NCBI RefSeq assembly: GCF_024763615.1
Contig: NC_077222.1
Coordinates: forward strand, 93,095,417 to 93,159,416
Source of the DNA: Phlebotomus papatasi
Lineage: Eukaryota > Arthropoda > Insecta > Diptera > Psychodidae
Length of the DNA: 64,000 nucleotides
Direction of reading: 5' to 3'
Below are positions 23,525-36,242 of the stretch, piece by piece. A program made the translations under genes and the position numbers. The notes beneath the pieces are model-generated. The model was not told the DNA's origin, did no database searches, and saw only the letters and a program-made list of their open reading frames with translations. The stretch's first letter is position 1. Each line of letters starts with the position of its first letter.

Positions 23525-23940
23525 GGGTAAGTGTGCCAAATTCCGGTCAGCTTGCAATTTCGGCCACCTTTTTTGTTCCTCGAATTTACATGAACTTTTA
23601 GATTTTACGTACTCTAGAGATTATACAATGCAAAAGAATAACAAAAAATGTGGCTTCGACAAACGAGATGACGTGAAAAAGATATTGGAAGAATTCCCGA
23701 AGGGCAAGGAACTATGAGAATGAAGGTAGCCGAAATTGGGCACCAAAGCTATGTCTATATTTTTATTCATTTTAAAATATATTAAGAATGATTTTAGAGT
23801 AAATAAAGACGGTAAACTTTTTATAAGGTTCCAGGAACACTCTTTCAGAAAAAAAATCAATTTGTATTTAAAATATTACATTTCAAACTTGAGACTTTGG
23901 CGCTTGCATGCAACTATGCCGAAATTTGGCACACTTACCC
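23525..23940. mobile_element. TA-flanked MITE (GGGTAAGTGTGCC type)
   Basis: Ends GGGTAAGTGTGCCAAATTCC and GGCACACTTACCC are inverted, with TA at 23523-23524 and 23941-23942. GTCAG occurs just outside both ends. 416 bp. Its two frames of 79 codons are strand shadows inside the element, with no motif. Confidence 0.75.
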
Positions 23941-23949
23941 TATGTCAGT

Positions 23950-25655
23950 ATAAGAATGTTCTTAAAAGAGATTGAAAATCTTGTTGTAGCCACTGAAGAA
24001 GGTCCATATCCGGATCGAAAGCTCTGGAAAAAATAAAAAATTTGTTTTTCTGATCACCGGAGGTGTCGTCATACAACAGCGTAAGGTTCGCATTATAGTG
24101 TCCGCTGCCGTCTTAGCGTTAATAATTTACCCCCAGGCCGAAAAGCGAAAAAAGTTCTTTCAGATGAAGCTCCATTTTTTTTTCAACCGTAAAAAAGGAA
24201 TGAAAAAGAACAATACAGTTTCATCAAAAGACAACTTAAGACTAAAGTCGTACCCTTGGCATTTGTATTGAGAAATATGTATAGTTTGCTGTTTGTATTT
24301 GGAGAGTTCGAGCAATAAAAAGAATCCAACAACACCTGCTTATATAAGTTTGTGTGCGATTCATTAAAAGGATGACTTCATGGTTAAAAGATTTATCTTA
24401 CGATTTGTCTTTATTTCATCCCATTTTTTTCCTGTTCATGGGGAGATAACGAACAGAGAATGGAACATTCAAGATAGAAAATTCATTCTCTTGAGCAGAT
24501 TCCAAAAGAGAAAATCTGCACAATGGGGATGAATTTTTGAAAAGGCGAACACTTGGTGGAAAAAGCTGCAGAATCTTTACTACATTAATCAAAAGTTTAA
24601 ATACAAAAGATGCTGTCTATGTCACAGAAAGCGCTCTAAAGTCACTCACACACTAATGGTCAAGGCGTCTACAATCAATTATAGTTGAATCACAAAGGAA
24701 GATAGAGACTCTAAGCTCATACCCTTAGCTATAATGTTAGCTTGACAGTGTAATTTTCACCCCTTGTATACCACAACCCTCCAGCTATATACCAGACCCC
24801 ACTCAGACGTTCCTCTCCAACGGTGTGTATTCAAATGAGAAGGAAATGACAACACTCCCTCAAATTCGGTCTCCAGGGCAGGAGGAATTCATAATTAGGC
24901 CACTTTTGGGGCCTGAGACACCCATCCCCCGAAAATTTTGATGTGGGGGAAGAGACAGACAACTGGATTGTCGGCACACAAAGTGCTTCAACCATTTTCT
25001 GGAGGGTCAAATGGAAAAAGGATCTCTGGAAGTATACGTGGAGCTGGGGATGGGATCAGTGGATTCAAATTTCGATTACACAGAACAACGAGACACTCTG
25101 TCTCATGCTTAGAGAATTTTAATGCTCCACTGGTTCAACATACGAGTTTTGTGGTGATAAGGCTCTCCATCTCCTGAAGCTAAGGACCTGTTTAGCCTCA
25201 CATGTCTCACCGTTGAGCAGGGACTCTCAAGTGCCATCTCGGAAAGTCGCTCTGAAAGACAGGATTTTAGTCCAGAGATGGAAGCTATTAAGATAGCCTT
25301 TGAGGCAATAAATAGGAGTTCAATAACGCTTGAAAGGTTCGCCTTTGAAAGAACAAATTAATAATATCTTACGTAAAATCTAAAATTGTTTATAGAGCGT
25401 CTTTTAGCTTTATCATGATTGTCACAGAGAATAAATTTTTTTAAAGTCTTCCAGGGGAATTGAATTATTAATGAATTGTGCTGTGAAAGTAAGTAAACAA
25501 ACTGAATTTTAATTGAAAACGTTGGAAATAGCTTTTTTCCCGCAAGAGTTCTTCCCAGGTATTTAATAAACAATTAATCTCTTGTGAAATGGCCTGTCTT
25601 TGAGCATATTAGGAAAATATTCCATTTACTAACACAAGGTATGTGAAAAAGGATT
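23950..25655. other. no gene seen
   Basis: Mixed composition. A more GC-balanced piece at 24760-25230 carries a 79-codon frame without recognisable motifs. No repeat family was identified. Confidence 0.35.
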
Positions 25656-25660
25656 GAATA

Positions 25661-25895
25661 GGGTAAAGTGATATAATTTGGAATTAGTGTTACAAGTTGG
25701 ACAATTCTCCGGTACAAGTTGGACATGGCTTTTTTTTAGTTAATACAGTACAAGATTTGTTTTTAAGCACAAGGAACCAAATTATAAATCTAAATAATTA
25801 AAAATATACAAATAAAAATGGAGTACTAAATTTATCAAAACAAAAAGCCCTGTCCAAATTGTACTATTGATTGTCCAACTTGTACCACTTTACCC
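25661..25895. mobile_element. TA-flanked MITE (GGGTAAAGTG type)
   Basis: Left GGGTAAAGTGATATAATTTG and right CAACTTGTACCACTTTACCC form the ends. TA is present at 25659-25660 and 25896-25897. The words TACAAGTTGGAC and GTCCAACTTGTAC repeat inside. 235 bp, non-coding. Confidence 0.8.
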
Positions 25896-26176
25896 TATGG
25901 GAATGAATTTGGAATAGACATCCACTTCCAATTTCCAAACTAGAAATTTCTTTTATTACCGATTTGAGAGAGAAAACTGGAAGAGATATTCAGCTTATAG
26001 TTTTATTTTAAATAATTATTTAAAAAAGAAATCCACGCTTAGCAGAACTAATTGTTTTGTTGTGTTAAATAAGTGCTATTGTAAATTTTACAAATAGTAT
26101 TAAAAGATGTTTCGTTAAATCGGTGATAACTGTTACTATCAAAACTTACATTCAACTTTCATTTTTACCAAACATA

Positions 26177-26371
26177 GGGGAAACTGGGGCACCACCAAAC
26201 ACGGGGTACCACCAAACACTGCGATTTCTTAATCGGATATTGGATATCAGAGGATAAGACCGATAGGAATTTATAGGCACTATAGGGATGCTTGTCCACT
26301 GAAGGAATGGTCGAGATAATCCAAGTAGTTTAGAAATAAAAATTAGTGTTTGGTGGTGCCCCAGTTTCCCC
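26177..26371. mobile_element. TA-flanked MITE (GGGGAAACTGGGGCACC type), short form
   Basis: Left GGGGAAACTGGGGCACCACC and right GGTGGTGCCCCAGTTTCCCC are near-perfect inverted repeats, with TA at 26175-26176 and 26372-26373. 195 bp. The first 165 bp match the 1.16-kb element at 36601 (shared CACTATAGGGATGCTTGTCC, CAAGTAGTTTAGAAAT), so this is an internal-deletion derivative of it. Confidence 0.9.
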
Positions 26372-26576
26372 TAATACTTTATTTAATTTCAATGTACATT
26401 TCAATTCCTTATTGACTTTCTATTTTAGCCGAGATACAAAGGACATTATCCAGAACTCATGGGCAAATTTCACAGGGGGTGTATTTCAAAATGTTTCGTT
26501 TAAACGGGTACTACTGATAGGTTATTCCTTAAAGAAGAATTTGAATAATAAAATCTTAAAATTGCATTTATTTATA

Positions 26577-26792
26577 GGAGAATGTAGGCATGGTTCGCAT
26601 AGAGTGAACCTTCAAACGATGCGAATTTTATCTTTGTTTGCAAAGAGCTGACCTACCATTTTTTATCTCGTTTCATGAGCTTAATAATGATCTATCTCGT
26701 GGCTAAGAAATAACGAACTAGCTCTTTGTAAACAAAGAGAAAATTTGCGTTGTTTGAAGGTTCACTCTGTGCGAACCATGCCAACATTCCCC
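26577..26792. mobile_element. palindromic TA-flanked MITE
   Basis: Arms of about 75 bp: GGCATGGTTCGCATAGAGTG on the left against CACTCTGTGCGAACCATGCC on the right, continuing through GAACCTTCAAAC and TTTGTTTGCAAAGAGCT / AGCTCTTTGTAAACAAAG. TA flanks are at 26575-26576 and 26793-26794. 216 bp. Confidence 0.85.
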
Positions 26793-27059
26793 TAAGTTTT
26801 AAATATTAACCTGTTAATGTTCAAAATAAAAATTAAAGCGCTATATCTTCTCTTTTAATTCGCCAAATTTAATTATCTACGCATATAATTAAAGGAATTG
26901 TATTGTGAACCTTGTATTGTATCGTCTCATTGCCATCAAAAGATACTCAGAAATCCATCTTACCTTGCGGCCATCGCCGTCGTAGCGTTACTATGCAACC
27001 CTCAAGGGAAAATGATGGAAAACATTTTCTCAGATTGTATGTTCCGAATGGTTTTGCGT

Positions 27060-28740
27060 TTATAAATTTACAATTTTATACCTATAATTAAATGTCTGCA
27101 ACGTCCCTTTAAGGACCAAACCTCTCACACTAACTACCTCCAGTCCTGGCGACTCTCCGCCACCTCTTTTTCTAGGGCGCCCCCTCACCCTCGTTCTGTC
27201 AGGCTCTCTGTTTATTAGTTTTTTATACATCCTCTCAATTGATATTCGCTGAATACGTCCCAGACAGATGATTTGGCGTAATATCATGGTGACCATAATT
27301 TCTGGTTCTTCATAGAGGACTTCTAGCTCATGATTCGTCCGGATACAGTACTCTGTATTAACTGGTTCCCTCATTGGGCCAAAGATTCGTGTTAGAATTA
27401 GCCTCTAGCTGGAATATCAATAGCGATTGCTCTTCAGCTTGGGTAATTGGCACTACCAAGCACGTGGCAACTTGACTTTTTCATATGGAGCTATTTGAAG
27501 GCAATTCCCTAAATTGATCTCGGACTCAGCTCACAGCGTTCCGACGAAAAAATGTATTTAAACAAAAATTTAGTATATTTATTCCTCGACGCGGTGAGGG
27601 ATCTTATAATACGAAAAAACACTTCTCAATTCTTAGATATTTAGCGTAACGATCGCGAGTGCGAAAAAAAATCCCATATAAATTTAAATCGAAGTATGAG
27701 AAAGTGGCTTCAAATTTCAGGCAACTTGCCAGTGGCTAGGGCACTACCTATTATGGTCTTATAACTTATGATCTTCGATAACCGAGAAACGTTTCGAGAA
27801 CGGAAAATTGATTATATAGATCAAAGGAGCACCTATACTCCTTGCTGAAGCCCGTTCATTGACCTTCATCTTCACATTGTTGTCCGAGTCCACCGTAGAT
27901 CCTTGGTATTACAAGCTTTTGATGACCTCAAATTACCAAGAATCGATCCTGAGCTTCTGTTGGTATCTTAGCGCTGCTCGACCGATTGTCATGTACTTGG
28001 CAGTGGCCAAGTTGACAAATTATTGTCTCCTTCACCACTACCCCTCACCGACACATGGAGATTAATATCATCCGCGTATGCAAACAACTGGGACGACTGG
28101 AATGAATGATTGTTGGTTGTATCCAGAGATCGTAATAACATGCTTTAGGTTGAGATTTAAAAGAATCAGTGATAGCACATAACCTTGATTTAGCCTGGAG
28201 AATACGCAGAACATTCCAGTTCTAGCTTCTGTCACCTTTACCTGACACTGTGACTACGAAATCGTCATTCTCACCAACATCGTTTTGCAAGAATACCGCG
28301 CTCCCCTAAAGCTACCCACAGCCCGTATCGGTTCACTGTATCGTAAGCTTGTCTGAAGTCAACAAATAACTGATGTACAGTGATAGGGGGAAGTGGGGCA
28401 CCTTTGAAAGTGGGGCACTTTTGAAATTGTGATTTTTCAATTATTTTTAAGTAAAATTGAGCCTTATCGTGACATAATTTAGCTGCACAAATAGATTGAG
28501 AAGCTAAATTACATTATGACATGGCTCAGTTCCATTTAAATATAGGAGAAAAATCCCAATTTCGAATGTGCCCCACTTTTAAAGTGCCCCATTGTCCCCT
28601 ACTGTGCTCCAAGTATTTTTCTAGCACTTGGCGCACATTAAACAGCTGGTCCGTTGTCAATCTCCCAGGTCTAAATCTCGATTGGTACTCTGCGATCGTC
28701 TTCTCGACGTACGGTTATTGATGGCCTATGCTTTACGACA
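27060..28740 (-). pseudogene. eroded LINE reverse transcriptase, second copy
   Basis: On the minus strand an RT segment with IAEYQSRFRPGRLTTDQL (about 28700-28640) runs into a MITE insertion and resumes with TVHQLFVDFRQAYDTVNR (about 28385-28330). The second segment is close to HQLFVDFRQTYDTIDR of the copy at 18560, so both belong to one family. A C-terminal piece follows at 27374-27120, with GRIQRISIERMYKKLINREP and RVRGRPRKR, the usual end of this type of ORF2. The stretch 27420-27830 is not recognisable. Many stops and frame changes; dead. Confidence 0.75.
28386..28599. mobile_element. TA-flanked MITE inside the LINE
   Basis: Left GGGGGAAGTGGGGCACCTTT and right AAAGTGCCCCATTGTCCCC are inverted repeats. 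TA lies at 28384-28385 and 28600-28601. When the 214 bp and one TA are ignored, the LINE reverse transcriptase frame on the minus strand is continuous across the junction (…LEHS then ITVHQLF…), which confirms the TA duplication. It is close to the element at 56573-56760. Confidence 0.92.
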
Positions 28741-28744
28741 ATTT

Positions 28745-31700
28745 AAAACTTATTTAATAATTCTTATATAAGGATTTAAATTAAATAATAATTCCTTACT
28801 TAATAATTATTTTGTAATTCTTTTTCTTCTGTTCTTAATCCTTTTTTTTTCAAATTATTTCTTCATCAAACAATGTGAGAGTGGCGAATCATATTTAATT
28901 GAGATAAATAAATATGAATATCAATTTCTCTAATTTAAAATCAAATTCTAAGTATAAAGTGATTCAAAGACATGAATCATTTCATGCTGTCTTTATAAGA
29001 AGGAAAACCTGTTAAAATTTTTAAATGTGTGCTAGCAGCAAAAAAGGCTGTAATAATCGCAAATTTCATCATCTATGACCTTTTTTGCTACCATGTGAGT
29101 GATATAAATAGCCTTTAATTTAATCAACAAACTGATTTTTTATGCATTTTAACCTTACTCATATGCATTCCTTTTTACCAAAAGCATGGTCTATTACCCG
29201 TATTTTGAAGAATTCCATATAAAACAGAATTATTTATTTTAAATTTGAAACTGGGAACCATATCGTGTACTTTATCTCTAAATATATTCTCTCTCTTCAT
29301 ATTCCAAGTATATCTTCCTGAAATATCCAATTGGAGAAATCCCCTATGATGTCTTACACTCAATTGCACACTTTTATATACAACACAGATGTATTTTTAA
29401 TGGGCTTCAACTAAATTGAATTACTTCTTTGAGCATGGTAAATTTTGGCGCTCTGTTGGTGTGTAACGCAGTGTAAAGCAAATGTAAGTAAAAGCGAAAA
29501 GCTCATTAGCCATATCTGCGTGAGCTTTCTCCATGGCCCACCCTCGCATCCATCCCTTGGCTCCATCTTCTTGGATTCTTTTTATTTCCCAACAGATAAT
29601 TCAGCACCATATAAACACCTCAGTGGTTAAATTTGGAAATGTAGCGGATGCTTGGGTACTTTCGTATAGGATAGAATGCAATAATAAAGAAGTCTACATA
29701 ATTTGCCCTGTATGAGTTCCTGACTACATTCAATGAGAAGTCAAACTTTTTCACATTGAAAATTAATTTGACTTTGAATTTTTCAATATTATATATCAAA
29801 AGTGCCCCATTTTCCCCTATTCCCCATGCAAAAAGTGTCTCTTGTCGTGGTTTTTCTTTCTTTTATTTCTTTACTCGGTGTTTCCCAGTGGAAAATGTGC
29901 GTTTGGGGAGGATTTTCGGGAGAAAAATTCCCCATGTTTGTTCTTCGGTAATCCAAAATTTGTGTTAACTGTGGGAAGAAAAACGCGCGTAAGTCTGTCA
30001 AGTTTCACCACCCACACTTCTGTCTTTTCTCTTCTCTTTTTTTCCACCAGGAACATTTCCCCATGAAAACGATCTCAGATTTGCGAGCAAGGAATGTCTT
30101 TTGGTATTATTAAGAACACTTTTTTTTGAACTTCATGAGCAGCCCCCCATCTACTCTTGTCATTTTAATTTGTCAATAGAATGTAGACAATTCATTACTC
30201 GAGGGTATTTCGGTACAGAGAGGAGGGAGACCTAAAGAACATTTTCTTCTGCACATCGTTTCGGGGAAACCACTAAATACGACAATGTAGGTAGAATCAC
30301 AGTTTTCTCAGAGACTTATTAAGAAGGATTCCTAGGTGTATGCAGTGGGTTTTAAGTGGTACAGTGATTGCTTTATTACATAAATACTCCTTGTTGTAAT
30401 CCCCTTATTAAGTACAATAAAGGTGTAAATTGGATTTTTTTTCGTGCTGTGGATCTTATCCAGTGTCTCTGTATTAAAACAGGGAAAAGAATTATTAACT
30501 TTTATTTCAATTTGGATAATCCATGTGCAATTCATTTTCAAAATTCGTCTCTTATGGTTCTATAGGTATCTGCATTAATATTCCAAGAATTCTAATCCAT
30601 CACCAACTTAGGCACTTGCACTCGATTTATGAAATGGGTAAAACACTTTTGGTACACTTTGGTAAGTAAAATATGAATATGGTTCATAACTTCTCAATTT
30701 TCGCATTGTCAATAATATTTCACTATTTTCAAAATTTAATTTTAGCTGAGGTTCTGTATTTTACTTACAATTTTTAATTACCATTATTTTTATCAAAATT
30801 ATTACTAATCTACTGCAACCGTATGAAATTTTCTGATTCAGCGATCTCATCCTAGGTCAGCTCCAGGTGACCACTGCTGTTTTTCTCTCTTATTGAAAGA
30901 AATCATTAAAATAAACGCCAAGTATTATTGGACAATCGTCCAGTGTCGACACTGCACATATCCGGCTCGAAGGACCATGAAGTAAGTCAAAATTGAAATA
31001 ATTAATCAAAATTTTACCATTTTTTTCTGCTTATTTTGGCCTAAATTTGCCATACATCAGAAAGGATACTTGACAACTACTCGAGCATTCCATCTCCTAT
31101 GACCACCCTCAGTCTATTTGTGGATCATTAAGGTTCAATACTTGTCAGAGAAAGGTTGAAGAACTCTTCAGAGGAATCTGACATTCGTCACCCAATTTTG
31201 CTACCCAAATGCCAGGAGCATGACGTTTCCTATGTTTCCCATATGTTTCTAGCGTGCCGAAAAAACTTTTGAGTTTCTTAGCTATTTTCTGTCATTATAG
31301 AATGAATTAGGAAATAATACAAATACAAAATAAAAGCCAATTTAATATAGAATAGGCAACCGAAAACCCCAAATTGGCAACTTACGTAGTTTTGAAGATA
31401 TCTCGTGAAATGTGTACGAAAACAGGAAAATATTTACACTAAAACTGGTCGCATTTTTCAGAGCTAATGTTCCTCCCTGCCAAATGCAGTCCTTCCTATG
31501 TGACTGACACACGTTGAGATAAAAGTATATGCCGCCAGCTAAGCTATAGGGATCTTAACAGAAAGGTGTGCAGAACCTGAATTATACGCTTTCGATACAG
31601 GCCTACTCTTCTCAATTAACTTATGGGAAACCTACCACTAGACCGGTTGACTCTCAGTACTCCATTCGCTGCTTGTGCTGTTATTAACTATTATTAATCG

Positions 31701-32000
31701 TGTCGAGATGTGTAAAATTACACATGTCTTGCCCAATAATGGGCTTCGTCAATGGCAAGCGGGGTTGCCGACATCAAGTCCCGTACTCCGCAAGAAGCAG
31801 GAGACAACGGACAAACACACAAGAGAGGGGTAGTTTGAATTACCTCACAGTCATAAAGGACGTCACATTCCAAAAAGCACCATCGCCGCCTGTTGTCTCT
31901 CGATCGCGCTACGCCGCTCCTCAAATGATTGAGAGACTTCCACGTCGTCCAGTTTTTGTCTCCACCAGGAGAAAGGCTCTCCCTTAATTCGACAAAATCT
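28745..32000. other. no gene seen
   Basis: AT-rich to about 29400, then moderately complex. Overlapping frames of 60-107 codons at 29780-30060 and 31700-32040 lack motifs. The 31700-32000 stretch is more GC-rich and could be an unrecognised exon or an old repeat. Confidence 0.3.
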
Positions 32001-32007
32001 GGTGGAA

Positions 32008-32232
32008 AGTTGAAATTTTTTTTTGGAAAAATTTTCACCAAAAATCATCATGAACCCCTACCTTGGGAGTTTTTTAATGTTTTAAAAAAGGCAAAATCTG
32101 CTCTAAAAATCGCAATTCTCAAAATTTTTCAATGAAAATCAAATGAGAATACTTCAAATAGTTCCACTAATCAAATAATATCATTAGTTGAATTTTTTTT
32201 TGGGAAAAATTTTCACCAAAAATCATCATCAA
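32008..32232. repeat. direct repeats of about 45 bp
   Basis: The string GGAAAAATTTTCACCAAAAA plus TCATCAT occurs at about 32014-32052 and, with one base change (GGGAAAAATTTTCACC), at about 32198-32230. The copies are about 180 bp apart. Both follow a TTGAATTTTTTTT-like run, so this may be a local segmental duplication. Confidence 0.7.
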
Positions 32233-32439
32233 GCGGTCCCTGGTCACTTCCTTGTTGGGAAGGAATTAAATATGATCCCGGAGATCAATCTTACCAGCGT
32301 TTGACCTCACTCCCTTACCAGATGACAGCTGTCAAAAACTCCTGTAACACTTTGCAACCCGGTGGAGAAGAGAGTACATATATACGCTGTTCAGCACATG
32401 GGAATATGGGAATCGCGCAAGCCACGCGGGTCTCGGTCA

Positions 32440-32632
32440 AAATCCCGAAAATCTAAATCCCGAAAGCCAAAATATCGAAAGCCAAAATCCCGAAAGCCCA
32501 AATCGCGAAAGCCTAAATCCCGAAAGCCTAAATCCCGAAAGCCTAAATCCCGAAAGCCTAAATGACGAAAGCCTAAATTCCGAAAGCCTAAATCCCGGAA
32601 GCCAAAATCCCGAAAGCCCAAATCCCGAATTC
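32440..32632 (+). repeat. 15-bp minisatellite (AATCCCGAAAGCCTA)
   Basis: About 13 tandem units of 15 bp with small changes (CCTA/CCAA/CCCA endings, ATATCG and ATGACG variants). As the unit is a multiple of three, both strands stay open: Arg-Lys-Pro-Lys-Ser repeats on plus and Gly-Phe-Arg-Asp-Leu on minus. I treat the frames as by-products. The unit also seeds the ends of the dispersed repeat at 14235 and 32679. Confidence 0.85.
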
Positions 32633-32678
32633 TGTAAAGTGTCACAGCTACTCCCACGATTGTACCCATGCTTGCTGG

Positions 32679-32835
32679 AGGCAAAGGGAAATTTCTGTTT
32701 CTTGAGAAATTATTCTACACATTATCCTTCATATAATTTCATCCTCTTCAGGACTTTGAACATTCGAGATTTTGGCTTTCAGGATCTTGGTCTTTTCGGG
32801 ATTTTGGCGTTCGGAATTTCATCTTTCGGAGTTTT
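32679..32835 (-). repeat. dispersed repeat with CCCGAAAGCC words, copy 2
   Basis: Reverse copy of 14235-14398 with few differences. Shared words include GCAAAGGGAAATTTCTG, GAGAAATTATTCTACACATT and ATCCTTCATATAATTTCATC. Confidence 0.8.
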
Positions 32836-32839
32836 GGCT

Positions 32840-35800
32840 GCTTCTTGTTCTATATTTTATATTTTTTCAGTTGTTCTTAATTTTTTTGTAAAATTTTGAA
32901 CTAGAAGGCAGTTTTAGGGTCAATAAAATGTGTTTATCACCCAGTGAAGAGCAAATTTCAACTCCATTCCGCCTTATTGGATATCTTGGGAAAAAATGGG
33001 TGAAACGGACAAGGTACTTCGGAAATCACAACTCATAAACCAGTACAGACATCAGGAACTCATGGCGCTTTGTCCTCCTAGCCGAATACGCTGGGCAAGA
33101 TCTAACTATAAATTTTTATTCAGGTAAGCGCCTCCATAGTGATCAGAAAACTTGTTTTGGATCAGTATTGCACAGACATTCTTTACACAAAGGTCAATTT
33201 TCTTTTTTACTATTTAACTGATCAAAATCAAAGAGAGAGCAGTATAATCATCTTTTTTCAATTTGTCATCGTTGTGGATCTTAAAGCTTGATTCGGTAAA
33301 AGATGTTGACTTCCGGTCTTGGGTGACCCCCTATAAAAAACAACATAGTTTAATTCTCCGCTCCTTCCAAAATCATTTTTTTTTTTATATAAGGTAAGTG
33401 AAAAATGTATCGCCTATGAAGGTTGAATCGTCGTCCTAAAATAAATTTACTTTTTTGAAAATTATATTTCGAAATTATCTTTTGGAACATGAGGTCCATT
33501 GAATTAAGTTTGAACAAAACGTAAGACATTTTGGAAAAAAAAACCATTAGTAAAAAGCTATGAATAATTTCGAAAAATCATTTTAATATAGGGTGACGAT
33601 CAATCCTTAGATGATCGATGCATGCTTCACTGACCCTATGCCTGGACACACTTAGGGCTTAAGGCGAAAGATGGCTTAGTGGTAAATTGATAAATTGATA
33701 AATTGGTAAATTGACCGTAGTCTAATAATTATTTTGATTATAATTACGTTAAGCCGTCTCTCATTTTAGCACAAGTCGTATAACCGGTCCGTTGAAAATT
33801 TTGTCCATATAAGCAAGTAACCTCAATTCATTCGTTTTATCACTTTACAATTTCAAGTATTTATGTCCTTGATAATTATTATATTATTCAATATGAATTA
33901 AAGATACTTGAATATAAATGGTCAAAATATTCAGAAGTGCTGAATTTTTGAGCAATTTTCGATTATGGAATGGGTTTTCGATAGGTATTAATGACTGAAT
34001 TTAATAGATAGTGAAGCGGTATATACCCATAAACTACGTGGAAGAATAATTCACAAAGAGCTTTATCTCGTCAGTTTGATCATTCGCAAAGCTTCAACGC
34101 TCTGCTATCTTTTCCGCAAATAGTTCGTGGTGTCAAGTTATGTATTGCAAATCATGATAACCTAAATTTTCAATTTTTAACTGTGAAGGTAACAACATTA
34201 TGAAGAGTCTAATTTTTAATTGATTTGGTCGAGATTTTATTAGATATATCGTTAATATTCGGAGGAATTAAATTTCATTTTTACGGAAGTTCATTTTTAT
34301 TTTTATAGAACCCAAACGATAAGAGATATCGACTTTTGTCTTCCCGCGACCCCCACCCCTTTATAGATTTTTCTTTTTATCCTTCACATAAAAACTTTTA
34401 AGGAAATATTGTTTTAAGAAATAATTTTACAATGCTATTTAAATCTACTTACGATCCATGAGCAATTTTAAAATAAATTAATTAAATAGATATTTCCTGT
34501 GTTTGATTCTGAAAGGCACGTATTTTGCTTCTTGGGTAAGTTGGTTAAAAGGGGAAGTAAATCAATTGGGGAAATGATAAATGTTGTAATTATTTGGTAA
34601 ATTCATTTGGACTCTTAGTTACTCGGTCTTTTGGAGTAGATTTTGGCAAACAACATCGTTGAGATCGATTATCGGGACAAGTAATTTCCCCCTGGAATGG
34701 AGATTTGGTGGCTTGTATGCTGAACGCGTCCTCCATTGTTGCCTAGAAAATGAACAGAGCAACTAAACAAATCAATCAAGCCCATCGTGACTCTTCTGTA
34801 TAAAAGTCACTGGCATCATCGCATCAACGTCTGCCACTCTTGTCCGGATTATTTATCTATGGAATGCAATCAATTAATTGGAACGCTTCAGCAGCATCGG
34901 AAAGTTTTTTTTTTTTTCAGCACATTCAGGAACCTTTTTGATGGGCCTTCCTCATCGCGAAAATCTCTCCCAGCATATAAAAAAGTTTATTAACGACACA
35001 ACATCCTGCAAAAATCGGTTTTAAATTAAATTCCCCAACTCAATATTCCTCTGCATCCGCGTTGAGTCAAAAGCTGCGCCCAGAAAATTAGTGTTTAAGC
35101 ATTATAGCCATTTATTCACCATTGGCCGCAGCAAATATTACCCAAAAGGCTCTCCCAGCCAGAGTACACAAAAAAAAACCTGCGTTCCGGCAAAATAGAA
35201 GGGAGCTTTTGATGGTTAATCTATTTCAGAATACAGCATCCATTTATTGCACATGTTGACATTTATTGGGGCGCTTTATGACGCAATAAAAAGTTTCTCT
35301 GGCGTGCTTTTTTAGTCTAGCCTTTCTCTCCCGGATACACTTTATTAACTGCCATCTCCCCAGTCATTTTAGTTTTTGTTTCCTCATTCTTGTAACAAAC
35401 TGAATTTCAAATCACTCCTCCCGGTCCTCCTCTTGCCATGCTTCTATTTATGGCCTGAGAGTGTTACAATGATTTTAAATTAAAAAGCTCTCTGCCACAG
35501 CTTTTCCAAGCCAAGTCCGACCCTCCGGAAGTTGGGGGAAAACACTCAAGATTGATTGGAAATTGATTTGAAGTGATGCACTTTTATGAGAGGCTCTTGG
35601 GAGCTTAGCATTCAACATCTATTGGAGTGCTGAGCTCTAAAGTCTCCTGTCAGTTTCCAGTTTGACAGGTCATATGGATATTTTTGATAGATAGAAATTA
35701 ATTGGGCAAGACATGTCAAGAGATCCAGGAGACAAGGGAAAGAGTATTTCAATTAATGTCAAAATCAATATAGAATATTACTATTTTAATTGAGAAATTG

Positions 35801-36240
35801 AATGAGCAAAAGTATAGGAAATCTGTACATAATTTGTTAATAAATATTTATTAATTCGATAAATAATTAATCGAAAATTAATAAATAATAATTAATTAAT
35901 CGATAAATAATTCCGTAAAGTATCCGTCTTTGATATATCTTTCTCGAATAATTTTCAAAAGTATATTTTATTTGTCCAAAAGTTTGTGATACGGCTTAAA
36001 GATGGTAAGAGATATTGACTTTCGGTCTTCGATAACCCCTTCCGTAAGTTAATACTACCTAGAACAGTCTCTTTTCTTTTATCCTCACCTTGTCCTTCCA
36101 CTCTAAAATCGATTTTTTAAAAATAGTATTTCAAAAACGGTGTTGACGCATTAGAAGTGGAGGAATGCAGTGGTATGCCCTTCGGGATTATACACCTGAC
36201 GGAATTGTGCACATACAATTAATTGGAAGTCAATTTGTGA
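32840..36240. other. no gene seen; partly unique-looking
   Basis: Contains short members of the GAGATATCGACTT word family near 33300, 34325 and 36008. The stretch 34600-35660 has less repeat character than its surroundings and more balanced composition. No coding sequence is supported, but it would be the best place to test for conserved non-coding DNA. Confidence 0.35.
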
Positions 36241-36242
36241 TA

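Noticed and set aside
32362..32565. A basic Lys/Arg-Pro repeat protein
   Set aside because: Pure minisatellite translation; the complementary strand is equally open.
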